64,000 nucleotides of DNA from Massospora cicadina (GCA_022478985.1 JAKSZP010002654.1:186001-250000); one strand, 5' to 3'. Positions 34,716 through 46,949 are shown, numbered from the stretch's first letter. Made by a program: numbers and translations. Notes: generated by a model not told the origin, from the letters alone.

Positions 34716-37700
34716 ATGGGGGAAACCTTCACTCTAGGGATGCTGAATATCGCCGAACTCAAGGCCTCCCCATCCTGGGCTAGGAAACTGAGTTTTTTAC
34801 AACACAATTTACCCATGGATATCCTGGCCATCCAGGAGTCCCACTGTCCATGAGGTTCCGAGGAAGCTTGGAAAACAATGCTCCTCCCATCCCTATCCTT
34901 TTGGTTGAAGCACTGTGGGGTGCTAATTTGGAAAAATAATTTTTTTAAATTCACATCCTCAGAAACATTTCTCAATGGCTGAGTGCTCATCGTCACCTTC
35001 TCGTGGGCTGACGTTGCACATGCAATTGTCAACATCTATGCCCCAAACAGTGCACACGAGCGTCAAGAATTTTTCTCATCAGTCAAATCCCTCCTGCTAC
35101 CCCCTGATTCTTTCCTAGTTGGCGACATGAACTGTTGGCTAACCTCACCAATGGACCGGTGGCCGCCCTCACCCCATGCCCCACAGGGTCATGTAGAACT
35201 ACGCATTCTAAAAGCCACCCTTGGGTTAATGGATGTGCTGCTGCGACATGCCCTACTGCTCAAAAACATGACGCGTCCTCACGTCCACAATGGCCAATTA
35301 AGGTCCATGACCCTCATCGACCTTATTCTAACACTGGCGAAATTCCAACCCCACATCTCCCACTTCAAAACAATGAAAATGGAATTCTCTGACCACCGAC
35401 TGGTCTCAATAACCTACCACTTACCCGTCACAGTTGCAAAGGCCCCACATTGGTGCAAAATCCGCCCCCCCCTGAGCTTGTGTCGTTGGGATTTTCCATG
35501 TGGGTAGAAGAGGCAACTTTAGCAAAATTGTTTGTTGCACCATTTTGCGCGGACCCCATTTCCACATGGGCAACTTTCAAAGAGGACACAATCCACCACT
35601 ATCGCCATCTCTCCTCCAGATGCTCACGAGCCACATTGGCAGTTATCTCACGCGCTCTGGCAGAATTGGCCCACTTGGAGTCCAACATTCCAGCCACAGA
35701 ATACAGCCCTGCATGGGGCTGGAAGTGGGTGGAGACAGCTGCCCACCATAACGCACTTGAAAGGCAACACAAACATTGGGTTTGAGTCCAATACAGGGCC
35801 ACATGCTTCACTAAAGGTGACAAGTGCACCGCATACTTCTTTAAAAAAATTTCCGCACCACGCCAGAGCGTGGCCTGCACACAGGTGCGAAGATCGGATA
35901 ATTCCATTGTGGACACACTGGCCGAAGTGACAATTGAAATGCAAAGGTATTACTCTGAGTTATAACTACCCAAACCAATTCAGCTGGCTGAAATGGCAGA
36001 ATTTCTTGACTGAGCTCATATCCGCACCATTTTCTGATACCCAGAAATAATGAATTTAATTACTCCAAATGAATTATGGACAGCCATTCGCGGTGCGCCA
36101 AACCAAAAATGCGCAGGCCCAGATGGCATTCCATATGAGTTCTACAAAAAATATTTCAAATATATATCCCCATTGCTGCTAGCCTCACTTAACCAAAGCC
36201 TGATGGAAACGCGCCTCTTACCAGGAGGACATGAGGCCTTCACTGTCACACTCTTCAAGAAAGGGGATAAGCTTGACTTAGCCAACTGGTGCCCCATTTC
36301 TTTAACAAACAAAGACACCAAAATTTTAACAAAAATCATGGCTAACCATTTAGGGACTGTAGCATCTGCCACCATCTCCCCAGAACAATTCGGTTTCATC
36401 CCCAGAAGGTCAATTTGGGATAACGTGCACTCTGTGGCTAATGTATGTCAGTCCACAGCCTCTGGGGCACTTGTATTCTTGGACCAACAAAAGGCCTTTG
36501 ATAGAGTAAACTGGGAATACCTTAGGGCCTGCCTCCATCAATTCCGCCTACCCCCGCTTCATAAACTGGGTGATGCTGCTCACGGAATCTGTGACAATGG
36601 CAGTGCGTGGCCCAGGCTTCCTAACAGAAGTAGTCCGCCCACAAAGGGGCCTGCGACAAGGGGACCCCCTCAGCCCACTCTTATACAACTTCAGCCTTGA
36701 CCCACTACTGCGAAATGTGAATGCCCAACTCACTGGGGTCCATGTGCCAGGCTAACCCCAGTCAAGATGATGGCATTTGCAGATGATTGCGTGGTGGGGG
36801 TGTCTAATAACAAAGGTGCACGCGCGCTTAAAGCCCTCATCCAGGAATATTCCCGGGTAAGCAACGCGGCACTGAACGCCTCCAAAACCGAAATCATCCT
36901 CCTTGGTCGGTTTCAGAACTGCTGGGCCCCAGCAATTAGTTCCCAACACGGCCCATCTGCTCGCCCACGTCCACGCCTTACTAATTCAACACACACCGCT
37001 CCACTGGTGCTCCCCTTCGTGCCATGTCCTACCATAGGACCGGTGCGCCATCTGGGCATGTGGATGGAGGCAGGCGGATATGCGTCAGCAGTAATGGAGT
37101 GCCGTATACTGGACAACGTGACGAAGTGAATCGCCTCTCTCAGAGCCCAACCTACTACCCTCACTGGCAGGGTTGTTCTTGCCAACTCTATGCTCCTATC
37201 CAAAGTCTGGTTCAGAGCCCACTCCATCCCCTTCTCTCCAAGCTTCTTCAAATCCCTGTATGCTTTGCTGCAAGGATGGCTTTGGTCAGGCTGCCCTCCA
37301 CAAGTACGTCTAGAGGTCATGTTTGGCCCTCATCATCAAGGTGGCATGGGCCTGCTTGACTTCAAAGCCCATGCTGCCAAGATCCTGGGCACCTGGATCG
37401 CGGCTGTCACCGCTCCTACACTCCCATTCCAACACTGGTCCCGCGTGGCCCGCTCCAACTTCTCCTGAGCCTTGGGCCTCAACAATCCATCAAACCCCCA
37501 CTCCCTGATGAAATACCTCGCATCACACACATCGGCCACAGGTCCTCACGGGACTAAAACCCACTACTTTCGAATCCTACTTTCCATGCAAAGCGCAGAG
37601 TGGAGAATTTGTATTAGTGGACATACAACCCAAAGAGGCCGCCCCTCTCCTCAGTTCACACAAGAGGTACAGGGGCTACCCATCCATGATGGCATGATCC

Positions 37701-38232
37701 CCATTTAACCCCATGTCCTATCCAGGGTGGACTACCTGGACATGATGGACATCCCTTATTCCACTGAGACCCAAAAGACTATCTGGAAATACACACACCA
37801 TCCTCTGTTGCAGCTTCAAGTCCGCTCCCATGTGTGGCGCTGCCTGAGGCGGGTGTATCGTACAGCTGAGCGCTCTAACGCTTTACACTCATCCTGTGTC
37901 GTGTGTGGCCAGTATGGAACGCTGTTCCACCGCCTGGAGAAGTGCCCCACCTCTAAAGTGATATGGCGCGAAGTCCATCGTCTACTGGGCCAGGATCAAA
38001 CGCATCCCTTCAGTCTGTCAAGAGATATGTTTGCTTCATCAATGGCCTCCCCCTTCCACCCTCCCTCCATGCTCTGGTGGTTGCAATCGCCATGTGGACT
38101 ATCCACACGATTGTCTTGGATGCCATCGCTGGCTCCATCCCCACCCTCCCAGAAGCTGTCCACAGATTCCAGTCTCATTTGGTGGACCACTTTCAAGCGT
38201 GGATGTTTGGATATCTCCCACCGCATTGCTGA
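34716..38232 (+). pseudogene. LINE ORF2: endonuclease, reverse transcriptase, zinc motif (LINE-3)
   Basis: The ATG at 34716 starts METFTLGML-like sequence. Endonuclease: MDILAIQESH (34814-34843), VNIYAPNS (about 35029), LVGDMNCW (about 35117) and FSDHRLVSI (about 35385). A frameshift lies in the C-run at 35463. RT: KGDKCTAYFF (35813), CAGPDGIPYEFY (36112), DLANWCPISLTNKDTK (36276), QFGFIPRRSIWDNVH (36386), DQQKAFDRVNWEYL (36483), GLRQGDPLSPLLYNF (about 36650), AFADDCVVGVS (36773) with catalytic Asp pair intact. The C-terminal motif C-VV-C-x7-H-x4-C lies near 37897-37947, and FQSHLVDHFQAWMFG near 38168. Stops at 34851, 34979, 37128 and 37467 are all TGA. It would perform target-primed reverse transcription. 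Confidence 0.92.
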
Positions 38233-38499
38233 CATCTGGTCTCCTCCTGGTTCCTAGTCTGGTTCATTAAATCAGACCCCTTCCTCCACGTGTGCTCAAT
38301 AGTGGCTATGGCCCCTTCACACGTTCCCTCCCCCTCCCCATAAGTAACTTTCCCGCTGGCAGCAAGAGATAGCATCGCTTCTCTGGGGTGCCTCCCCTGG
38401 TACTAAGTTTATCTTTCCTGAGTCATATTCGGAAGTGTCCGTCCCATGGTCAGCCTTCCCCGCAATAAATTTAAAATACAAAATTATGTGCAATTGCAA

Positions 38500-40573
38500 A
38501 GTTGGGAACAGTAACCTTATTAATGGACAGATAATTGAGATGTTTCATAAACTTCTGACTTCTATACAGTGACTATCTAGGTAGCAAGACCAACCCCAAG
38601 AATATCTACATCATCTTATCAATGAGAAATTAATACATTTTCAGGCCATCTTGCAAGAAATATAATAATGGGATAAGAAGTGTTGGTAGAAATGATGACA
38701 AAAAAGTGATTTAGGATGTCAATTCTGTGATTTGACCATGTAGAGTGACTCTGCCACTATTTAGATATCTTTCTCTACTTTTTCCTTGGTATTGACTAAA
38801 TAAGTACCAATTTTAATAGTTTATATTTTGGTGTATTAATGACAATATAAATTTTGAGGCACTCATAAAATATCTATCTGACAAATTATCAGTCTTGTAA
38901 ATAGATTAAAAAGAGGCAGTAATGGTTAAAGCCAACACTTAAAGCATACCTTAGTGGAGCCCATGTGTACATATGGAGTCAAAGAATGATCTTTATCACA
39001 AGTAGCCTCCTGTCTGATGCTAGCCCTTCTTTTTATTCTTTATTTTGTTTGTTCCAAAAAGTTTTGACTGATGATTTCATATCTTACTGTGACCAATTAA
39101 CAAATTTTCTTTGAGTTTATTGTTTCATGTCACATCATGGTATAGGAGTGAAAGGTGGATATCTCAGATGATACACCGCCTCATTAGGTTTTTCATTAGT
39201 TTCCTCAATAGAGATAAAGGAGAAAAGCTTCTACATAAGATATTTCAATGAAAATAACTAGTATAAAAGGATAAGGCAATTATTATTTTAGTAATGGCAT
39301 TAACTAAATTAATGTGGTTTCAGGCAGCCAGGACTTATGTATCAAGTAAAACTATATAGGATAGTCGTGTTTAGACTATCTTTATTTTGAATACCACAAT
39401 TTGATTGCTTTTAGTTTTAAGTCTTTGAATTAAAGGCTCTTTGGTTAATAAAGTCTTTATTATATCTCATGTATTACTAATCATTAGGTGTGCAATCATA
39501 ATGCTTACAAAATTGATTTAAGGATTAGGGATATTTTCACTTTTTATAATCATAGGAACCTTTTTGAAAGCTTTTTAAACTTTTTTGAAAAATTAAAGGC
39601 TTCTTTTTTTTGAAAAAGTTCTTCTTTTTGCTCATGGTCTTAAAAAGTTATTTGTAGATAATATGAACAGCTAGGTTGGCTTTTGAGAAAGCTCATGTTT
39701 TAAAATTATAAAAATTGGTCTGATTTCCATGCCTGAAATAACTTTGGAGACTTTAAAGAACAATTTTTAATCTCTTACCTCATTGATTGACATGTCCTCA
39801 CAGGATTTAGTTGATACAAGTTTCAGTTTTCATTTTCTTCACTTGACTACTTTCAAGGTTTAAATTTAGGAGCTAATGCGTTTAAAATTGCAATCATTAA
39901 TGAAAATTAATTATCTTGTGTGATACATTTAGCCTATCAGAAGGTGTGCGTTATTACTCCTTATTGAAGGTTTCCAGAGTTGATTCTGATACAGGGGTTT
40001 CCTTCTTTGATTAACAAGAATAAATTAGCCATGGCCCCTAACTGTAGGTACAAAGCAGACCTTTTTTATCAAACAAAGACACATGCATTGAAGTTTGAGA
40101 ATGACAGAAGGAGATATGTAAGACCCTGGTAACCCTGAGGCTTAGAAATCATTAATTTCTCTTTTATCCAAGTGCTATCAGGTCCATTAATGGTTGAAGG
40201 TGAGCTAGGAGGTCAGTGTGATTCTAAAGATCAACTAATTATCTATGGTCATTATAGCTATTTGTCCTATTAATTCACTAGGACTAGGCAAATTTTCATC
40301 AGGATGTCATTTACTGATTCTGATGATTCAATGTAAACTTTTTCAACTGTTTAAAGCTTTTAGATTGATGTGCTTTATATACTAACTCAACTTTCATAGC
40401 TCAAATCAAATTCAGATATAACTGATTAAACGTTAATTGATATTTGTTTCTGTGGCCAGATATTAGCAACATCTCACTTAGAAGGTATCCATTAATCAAT
40501 TGTTAATATGAGTTAAGTGGTCATGAGACTCATTAGGTAGTTGATAATTAAAAATAATTGCTTTCCATTTGTC
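38500..40573. other. AT-rich DNA, no gene seen
   Basis: 2.1 kb of AT-rich sequence between LINE-3 and Gypsy A. No frame of note, no repeat shared with other parts of the window, and no tRNA-like internal promoter boxes were recognised. Confidence 0.45.
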
Positions 40574-40578
40574 TTGAC

Positions 40579-41081
40579 TGTTGGGATAGGGTAGCTGAGG
40601 GCAATAGTTCCTCCGAAACATACCAAAATGGATGGGATAAAATGTCCTGCAGCGAGCAGACAGCGGGGAGAGCTGGGAATCCTAAATGTAGGGGCTGGTA
40701 ACTTGCTATAAGCTTGATAATAGGTGACGAAAAAACCTATTGTTTAAACTGGGGAAGTTGATGGCCGGAGAGGAGCTGGCTGTACATAGGTTTTAGAAAT
40801 AAGTTAAACTAAGAACAAATTGGAGCTAAAAACATAATTTTAAGAAAAAGCGCGGATATTTATAGGCGAGGTTTTCCTCCTAATCCTTTCAGGATAGTGA
40901 CGTCCTCCACTGGCAAGATCTTCAGCATCCTGATGTTGATCAGGTGGGGAGTTGACAGCAGGCTTTTTTTAATAAATTGATTTGGGGACTGAAAATAATG
41001 CTCCATTAGAGGATAATTTGGAGGGGTATCAAAGTAGGGAAATTCAAATTAAATTGATTGGGAGCATCTAAAATCCCAACA
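40579..41081 (-). repeat. 3' LTR of element A
   Basis: 503 bases. Long stretches are identical to the other LTR, for example ggttttcctcctaatcct and gatcttcagcatcctgatg. Differences are mainly single substitutions and short indels. Confidence 0.95.
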
Positions 41082-41094
41082 ACACCCCCTCAAG
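41082..41094 (-). promoter_or_regulatory. Polypurine tract of element A
   Basis: On minus, CTTGAGGGGGTGT ends exactly at the start of the 3' LTR. Confidence 0.7.
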
Positions 41095-42304
41095 ATCTTG
41101 CCAAGTGGTATAGTACTTGCGCAGAAAGTAAGTTGTGGACGCGATTAACTACTGTGCTAGTACCAGTAGTAGCGATAGAGTATTCAGGGCCCCTACAGTG
41201 TATCACCCGATAAGGACCAGACCAAGTGGTGGCAAGCTTATGGGTCCTGCCCCCAGGGCGATGGTGATAAAAAAAGACTAGATCTCCTAAAGAGTATTCA
41301 GAGAGCACAGGACAGTGCTCATTGGCTCGAATTCCTTCTCTAAAATTGGTAGTTTTATAGATCCATTGGCCATAGCTTGGAGATGTATGATCTCATCAGT
41401 TAGCTGTCGTAGGGTAAGATCTACATTGCTTATATTAGCTGATTCAAGGGTAGGTTGAAGACTGGAAGGCAAAAGTGGCTTGCGCCCATATAGGACTTGG
41501 AAAGAGGACATCTTAATCATCCTGTGATAGCTGACTTTGTAGGCCAATAAGGCACTAGGGAGTAAATCATTCCAATGCTCAGGGTCTGAAGCAGCTAACT
41601 TTCGTAAAATGGAAGTTAAAGTACCATTGGCACGCTCTACCATGCCAATGGTGGCGGGGTGATATGGTGTAGTGAAGAGGTGCTTTATACCTAGCTAAGA
41701 GGTTGATTCCTGGACTATAGAGGAAATAAATTTTTTTACCATTGTCTGATAAAAGTACCCACAAGCAATTGTGATGGGAAAATACGTGTTGGTACAGGAA
41801 GAGGACAGTAGCTCTAGCGGTAGCATGAGGAACTGAAGAGGCCTTAACCCATTTGGTTAGGTGGTCTTTGGCAAGGATAATATAGCAATGGCCATAGATA
41901 CCCACAGGTAGTGACCTACAGCATCGATGCTAACAGTATCAAAAGGGGCCCCAGGGGCTACAAGCTCAAATTTAAAGAGAGTATTAGACTTGTCCTGGGA
42001 GCGGCAGATGAAGCAACTTTTTCAAAACATCATGAATGGACTCGCCCATATTCTCCCAGTAACGTTTGGTTTTTAGCCACTGAAGGGTTTTCTTTATAGC
42101 CACATGCCCAAGGGTCTTATGGGCTTCCATGATAGTTTCAGTCCAAAGAGAAGGGCGGAGATAGGGCAGAAAAGCGGTGCCAACCTGTTTTACCAAGACA
42201 CCATAGACGACTTTAGTGTTAGCAGCCATCTTCTTTAGTCGGGCTTGAATGTCTGGAGATTCTTGAGACCACAATCTAGGGTGAGGGAGGAGCTCAAAAG
42301 TCAA
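41090..42304 (-). pseudogene. Integrase of element A
   Basis: Frames 42304-41984 (PSLWTETIMEAHKTLGHVAIKKTL, containing the H-x3-H part of the HHCC finger), 41905-41579 (YIILAKDHLTKWVKAS, then VLLSDNGK with the catalytic SDNG intact), 41643-41287 (VERANGTLTSILRKLA, third catalytic Glu intact; LLAYKVSYHRMIKMSSFQVLYGRKPLLPSS) and 41308-41090 (YSLGDLVFFYHHRPGGRTHKLATTWSGPYRVI, the GPY/F motif of the C-terminal domain). No chromodomain. Frameshifts join the pieces. The stop lies next to the purine tract. Confidence 0.92.
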
Positions 42305-42900
42305 TCTTATTCAGGAATAGTTACATGTAAAATAGGGAGTTGAGATAGCCCATCTACATTTTGATGAATGGCGCCATCTATGTAAACTATAGAAAAATCA
42401 TAATTTTGGAGCCTGAGGGCCCAGCGAGCTAACCTCCCATCGGGATCTTTCATTTGACAAAGCCAACGGAGGGAGGAATGATCAGTAACTAATGTAAAAT
42501 GTTTACCATACAAATAGGGGGAAGTGTTTGATAGCAAGTAAAACTTCCAGGCACTCACGTTCAGTTACTGAGTAATTACGCCCTGCCTTAGTTAACATCT
42601 TGCTAAAATAGGCAACCAGGTGGTCAACTTGGTCTTGGTCTAACTGGGAAAGGATGGCGCCTACAGCAGTGTCACTGGCATCAGTGAAGAGAATAAAAGG
42701 TTGCTCAAAGTTAAGATGTATTAAGACAGGGGCTGATGACAAGGCAGTGCATAAGGAATCGAAGGACTGTTGTTGTTCAGGGCCCCAAAAGAAGGGCATA
42801 TTTTTGTGTAGGAGTTCAACTAAGGGTTTCAGCAAGGTCAGCGAAGTGAAAGATAACTGGAGGTAGTAGCCCACCATTCCCATAAAGACTTGGATGTCTC
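42305..42900 (-). pseudogene. RNase H of element A
   Basis: Frame 42883-42503 gives FEQPFILFTDASDTAVGAILSQ with the first catalytic Asp (TDAS) intact, then SKMLTKAGRNYSVTERECLEVLLAIKHF; frame 42558-42307 gives HFTLVTDHSSLRWLCQ and DPDGRLARWALRLQNYDFSIVY followed by HQNVDGLSQLP. These are the standard Gypsy RNase H blocks. One frameshift separates the two parts. It removes the RNA strand during cDNA synthesis. Confidence 0.92.
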
Positions 42901-43700
42901 ACAAACTCTTTGGAGCAGACATGCATTCAATGGCAGAGACCTTATCTGGGATGGTGAGGATACCTTGCCGCGTCACCTTTTGTCCTAAAAAATTACATTT
43001 CTCATTTAAAGAATTTACATTTAGAGGGTTTTAGTTTTAAGGAGGCATCCCATAGTTGCTAAAATACCTAATGAAGATGATCGAGGTGTGCAGTAAATGT
43101 TTGGGAGAAGACAGTGACATTATCAAGGTATTCTAACACACACATGAGTTTAAGTCCATAAACAACTGATCCATAGCCCGTTGGAAGGTAGCAGGGACAT
43201 TGCATAACCCCTGCGGCATATGGGTGGTCTTAAACAACCCTTCATGGGAAATGAGTGCACACTTGGCACAATCCTCAGCGGTAAGATCAATCTGCCAGTA
43301 GCCACTGTCCAGATGCATCTCAGAAAAGTATTGGGAGCTAGATAAGGATCGCAAGGAGTTGTCAATGCGGTGTAAAGGGTAGCTGTCCTTGCGCATAATG
43401 AAATTCAACCGTCAATAGTCTATAACAACATGATGGCTCCAGTCCTTCTTTTTAATCAACAGGAGAGGAGAGGACCAGGGACTACGTAACAGTTGAAGGA
43501 GGCCAGCATCGAGAAATTGCTTTAATTTGAGTGTAACCTGGGCTTCTTCAGTTTTCAGTTTTTGATAAGGTTGAGAGCGAAAAGGAGCGGCATCTCCAGT
43601 ATTGACCTGATGTTGAACGCCTTGAATATGGTCATAATAGTGAGGGCCTGAGGAGAAAATATCCGAATACTCATCAATCAAAGCTTCTTCAGCCGCTTTT
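42901..43700 (-). pseudogene. Reverse transcriptase of element A
   Basis: Frame 43681-43412 starts MIDEYSDIFSSG and has SPWSSPLLLIKKKDWSHHVVIDY; frame 43408-43133 has YFSEMHLDSGYWQIDL (first catalytic Asp region), KCALISHEGLFKTTHMPQGL and FQRAMDQLFMDLN. Past a frameshift near 43135 the minus strand reads EYLDNVTVFSQTF: the YxDD box is YLDN, so the last catalytic Asp is Asn. Without it the enzyme would be inactive. The thumb/connection at 43080-42900 is poorly readable. Confidence 0.9.
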
Positions 43701-44029
43701 TCTCAGCAGACAAACAAAAACCAATTTGTACAGGCACCGCAGCAACTACAGGAGGCTCCTCTAAACCAAAATCACAAAGGGTCTAACGCCATGAATGCCC
43801 ATCATCAGGTCATAAGGTAAGAGGCGAATGTAAGTGATAGGTTGGTTCAGATCAATAACTTTAGGAGACTGGGAGAGGTTGGCTAAAAGAACATTGACAG
43901 TGCCTTGTTAAGCAGGATCTAAAACCCCTGGACAGGGTAGAGCTTCGAATACAGAAGGGTTAGGTAAAATAGATATTTTGAGCAAATGATTAGGAGGGGG
44001 AACCAAATGGATCCCAATGTCTACCAGGA

Positions 44030-44790
44030 TTTGTGCCTACAGAGGTATGGTAAGGACTTGGGAAGAATGTAAAGGCATCCCCTCCTCATCCTCGACCATG
44101 GGAGGGGGCAACTTAACTTTGGACCCCAGCACATGATATTCATAACACTCAACGGAATCAGGAGACTCAAGCAGGCATGTCCTCAACTTCCGCTTCCCTT
44201 TTTCCTTGAGAGCAGAAGTTAAAAGTAAAGGGACACGGTATCCTAATATAGAAATGAAATTATCCTTAAAAATAATATTAGCAGCATGTTCCATAAGAAA
44301 CCCAGTGCCCAATAGGAGGTCATAGCTATTAATATTTAATGCAACAGCAGGAAAAGAGAGCTGTAGGCCGCCTAACTTTAGGGGCAAGTGGGAGTAGGCA
44401 CCTATAGCTCGAGCATATGCAGTACCAGCAGTCCTATATTCTGACGAATGGTTAAGATCAGGCTAAATCTTAATTTTTCTGATTAGTTGAGAAGAAATGA
44501 TGTTAATCGGAGAGTCAGAGTCAACAATAGCAAGAACCTTCACCTTGTGAACTACCTCTTTAATATGGGTTACCGTCACTCCCCCACTGAGCTGGTATAG
44601 AATATATAGCTGCAGGGGCCAACTTAGAAAGAGGATAAGAAGAAATATCGCTAGGTTTAATATCAATGGAAGGCTCAATAGGAGTTTCCTCTTCAGGATC
44701 ACTAGGGCCAACAAGGTCAGTGGAAACAGTATGAATTGATTGTTCTTGAGGCGCAGTAAAGTTGTCAGCATAGGGAGCCTCTCATCCTAT
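44030..44790 (-). pseudogene. Aspartic protease of element A
   Basis: Frame 44771-44463 ends with VHKVKVLAIVDSDSPINIISSQ, where the expected Asp-Ser/Thr-Gly triad reads Asp-Ser-Asp, so the Gly is lost. Frame 44387-44037 continues with ALNINSYDLLLGTGFLMEHAANIIF, the block found in C after its interruption (FANFTYEMLIGTQIML) and in E. It would mature Gag-Pol. Between 44030 and 43690 a linker to RT is readable only in scraps. Confidence 0.82.
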
Positions 44791-46833
44791 GCTGACCCCT
44801 CTTTTGCATTCTCTTCAGCCATTTTTGTCCAACAATGCTGAATGGTGTGGCTGCGATGGCCACAATAGGTGCAGTTGGGTCAAGCTCAATTTTTCCAGAC
44901 TCATTGTTGTTCACCATATGAATTTGCGGATGTGAGGCGGAAGCGGAAGCAGGAGTGGCAGTAACTACAGAAGTAGAAATTTCAAGATGGGCCTTCTTAA
45001 TATCTAAAAAGAAGTAAAATTTCGTTTAACTGAAGTCATGTGAAGATGGAGCTGCGGGGTTAAACTCTAAAGCAGACAGGATGGCAACAACAGCATCATA
45101 AAGAGTGAGGTGTTTATTAGTTACCAATCTCTGAGCCTCAGCTTAGAATTGAGCAGCAAACTCTGCGGGAGATTCGCCATGTCTTAACTTAATACTCATA
45201 AAGGCCTGTTTCTGATTTGCCAAGGTGAGATCACTACCAAATTCTTTAATAAGCGCAGCCTTCACCTCAGCCCAAGTGCTGCATCTCATGTAGTGGGGTA
45301 CCATAATTTCTTGGGCGGATTACTAAGGCAAGAGGGTAAGTATTTAACCTTTTGTAAATCAGGAGCTTCTTCCATCGCGTTCTCATGAAAATATAGAAAT
45401 GAAGCAATACTTTCTTCCCCCGGGGTGAACTTAACTTTAAAAGAAGGTATAAACGTAGTTCCCACAGGAGCTGAAATAGCATTAACGCCTACTGAGCTAA
45501 TTTGATTGAATTTTGATAGCTTGGATTCAGATGGAGGCGCAGGATTCTGATTTAAATCAGCTTGTTGTCTAAATGGTTCAGATCGTCTTGAAGAGCCCCA
45601 ATTTGGACAATTAGAGACTCAGTGGATGCTTTTTGTTGAAATTCGTTGCTTATTGATTCCATTTCAATATGTAGATTTTGAGCTAGGGTTTGGAGCTCAT
45701 AATTGTCTTGATCCAACCTAACAATTTATGGTGAGTTGAATCATCAGTGAGAGAATTGTAAAGATGATAAGAGTTATCTAATCCTTACTTAATTGCATCA
45801 ACAGTAAGGTTTGGATTAGTAGGTTCTCCAGAGCGAGTTAGCCAACAGCTTTGAGCAATATTTTCAAGATCTTATTCGAGAGTAAGAAGGCGGCTATTTG
45901 AGGAAGGATCCTCTGGAGGGGAAGGTAAGTGCACAGTTGAACCCGGAGGACCAAGAGGGCCAGGAGGCCCAGGGGGCCCATGAGGACCAGGATGCCCATA
46001 TCCAGGGGGCCAGTTGGCCCAAATGGCTCTTCACTTCCATCCTGACCAGGGAGCCCCATCACTCCGGTGGGACCAGCTGATCCTTGCTTCCCTGGGGGCT
46101 GGGGGACCCACAGGGCCAGGGGGCCCTGGAATCTCAGGCACGCTTAAGACATTAAACGCTGGTTGGATTGTTGATTCAATCTGGCTTATTCGTTCAAAAG
46201 TTTGTTTGGTAAAAGCATTAAGTTGGCTGGCGAGGCTGGTAATGGCTTGTTAAAACCAACTCTCAATAATTGTGGTGGTCTCAGTAAATTGGGTAGCTAC
46301 TTCCTGGAGAAGCAGGCTAGCCAATCCCATGTCAAGTTGGGAGAGTTGGTTTTGAATAAAGATAAGTTGGGCGCAGTTTTTAAGAATAGCCTCACGGTTA
46401 TCTCTTACAAATGAAGAAGCTGAGTTGTAAATAGTTAAGAGGTAGGAGTGTAACTCTTGTGACAAGGTAAACCGTCGCAAGATTTCTGGATGGTGGATCC
46501 CCATCATTTGGATTAAATGGTGAAGGCGGGGTGCACAAATCGCTTTAAATATTGCTCTGTGCGAGATACTCCTAACTCAGAGTTGGGTAAGGTGGCAGAT
46601 TCATATATAGCACTCGCATATTATCAGGAATGGCAGAGGCTTGGTTATGATGGGAGCGATCTCTGGGAAAAAGGGCACCTAGAAGTAATTGATTAATAGT
46701 ATCAGCAACACCTGTAGGCTGAAAATAATAGTTTGAGGTTCTAGGGCTGGATTATAAAATCAAGCATAGCACAGAATTGCATAAAATTGGGTTTGCTGTT
46801 CTCATGGTCACGATTTCCATTGGAGTTACCCAT
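44791..46833 (-). pseudogene. Gag of element A with collagen-like Gly-X-Y tract
   Basis: The start is the ATG at 46833 (MGNSNGNRDHEN; the Gly at position 2 allows but does not prove myristoylation). Helical region about 46510-46150 (ASQLNAFTKQTFERISQIEST). Collagen-like tract about 46140-45920: IPGPPGPVGPP, then a second frame MGLPGQDGSEEPFGPTGP, then a third frame GYGHPGPHGPPGPPGPLGPP, so two frameshifts split one Gly-X-Y run. Capsid-like region about 45480-45000. Zinc knuckle C-TY-C-x4-H-x4-C at about 44875-44835. Same layout as Gag of E. A collagen-like insert is not a known standard part of Gypsy Gag; its role is unknown. Confidence 0.82.
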
Positions 46834-46929
46834 TGAGTGATGCTATATATTTTGGTAAGTGGCCAAGTAGAGCCTTGGCAAGAATCATCCATTGTGAATA
46901 TATTTATTCACCAGGTAGCTTGGGAGAGT

Positions 46930-46947
46930 ACCTGTCAGTAAGCACCA
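46930..46947 (-). promoter_or_regulatory. Primer-binding site of element A
   Basis: On minus, TGGTGCTTACTGACAGGT begins two bases after the 5' LTR. The plus-strand sequence acctgtcagtaagcacca reads like a tRNA 3' end: CTGTC stem, seven-base acceptor strand, discriminator A, CCA. Confidence 0.8.
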
Positions 46948-46949
46948 AT

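Larger units (their letters stand above)
33203..38481 (+). mobile_element. LINE-3: full-length non-LTR retrotransposon
   Basis: A perfect 18-bp target duplication, AATTATGTGCAATTGCAA, is present at 33185-33202 and 38482-38499. The element starts cttttctttctcgttgc and ends ccgcaataaatttaaaataca. Length 5279. Its GC content is clearly above that of the AT-rich DNA it sits in. ORF1 (33295-34709) and ORF2 (34716-38232) are separated by six bases. Some breaks are TGA codons where CGA or TGG is expected. It looks the best preserved of the three LINE copies. Confidence 0.95.

Noticed and set aside
37963..38270. Three overlapping frames near 38.0-38.25 kb that could suggest separate small genes
   Set aside because: They are pieces of the end of LINE-3 ORF2 in different frames caused by a frameshift; only the frame matching LINE-1 and LINE-2 is kept.
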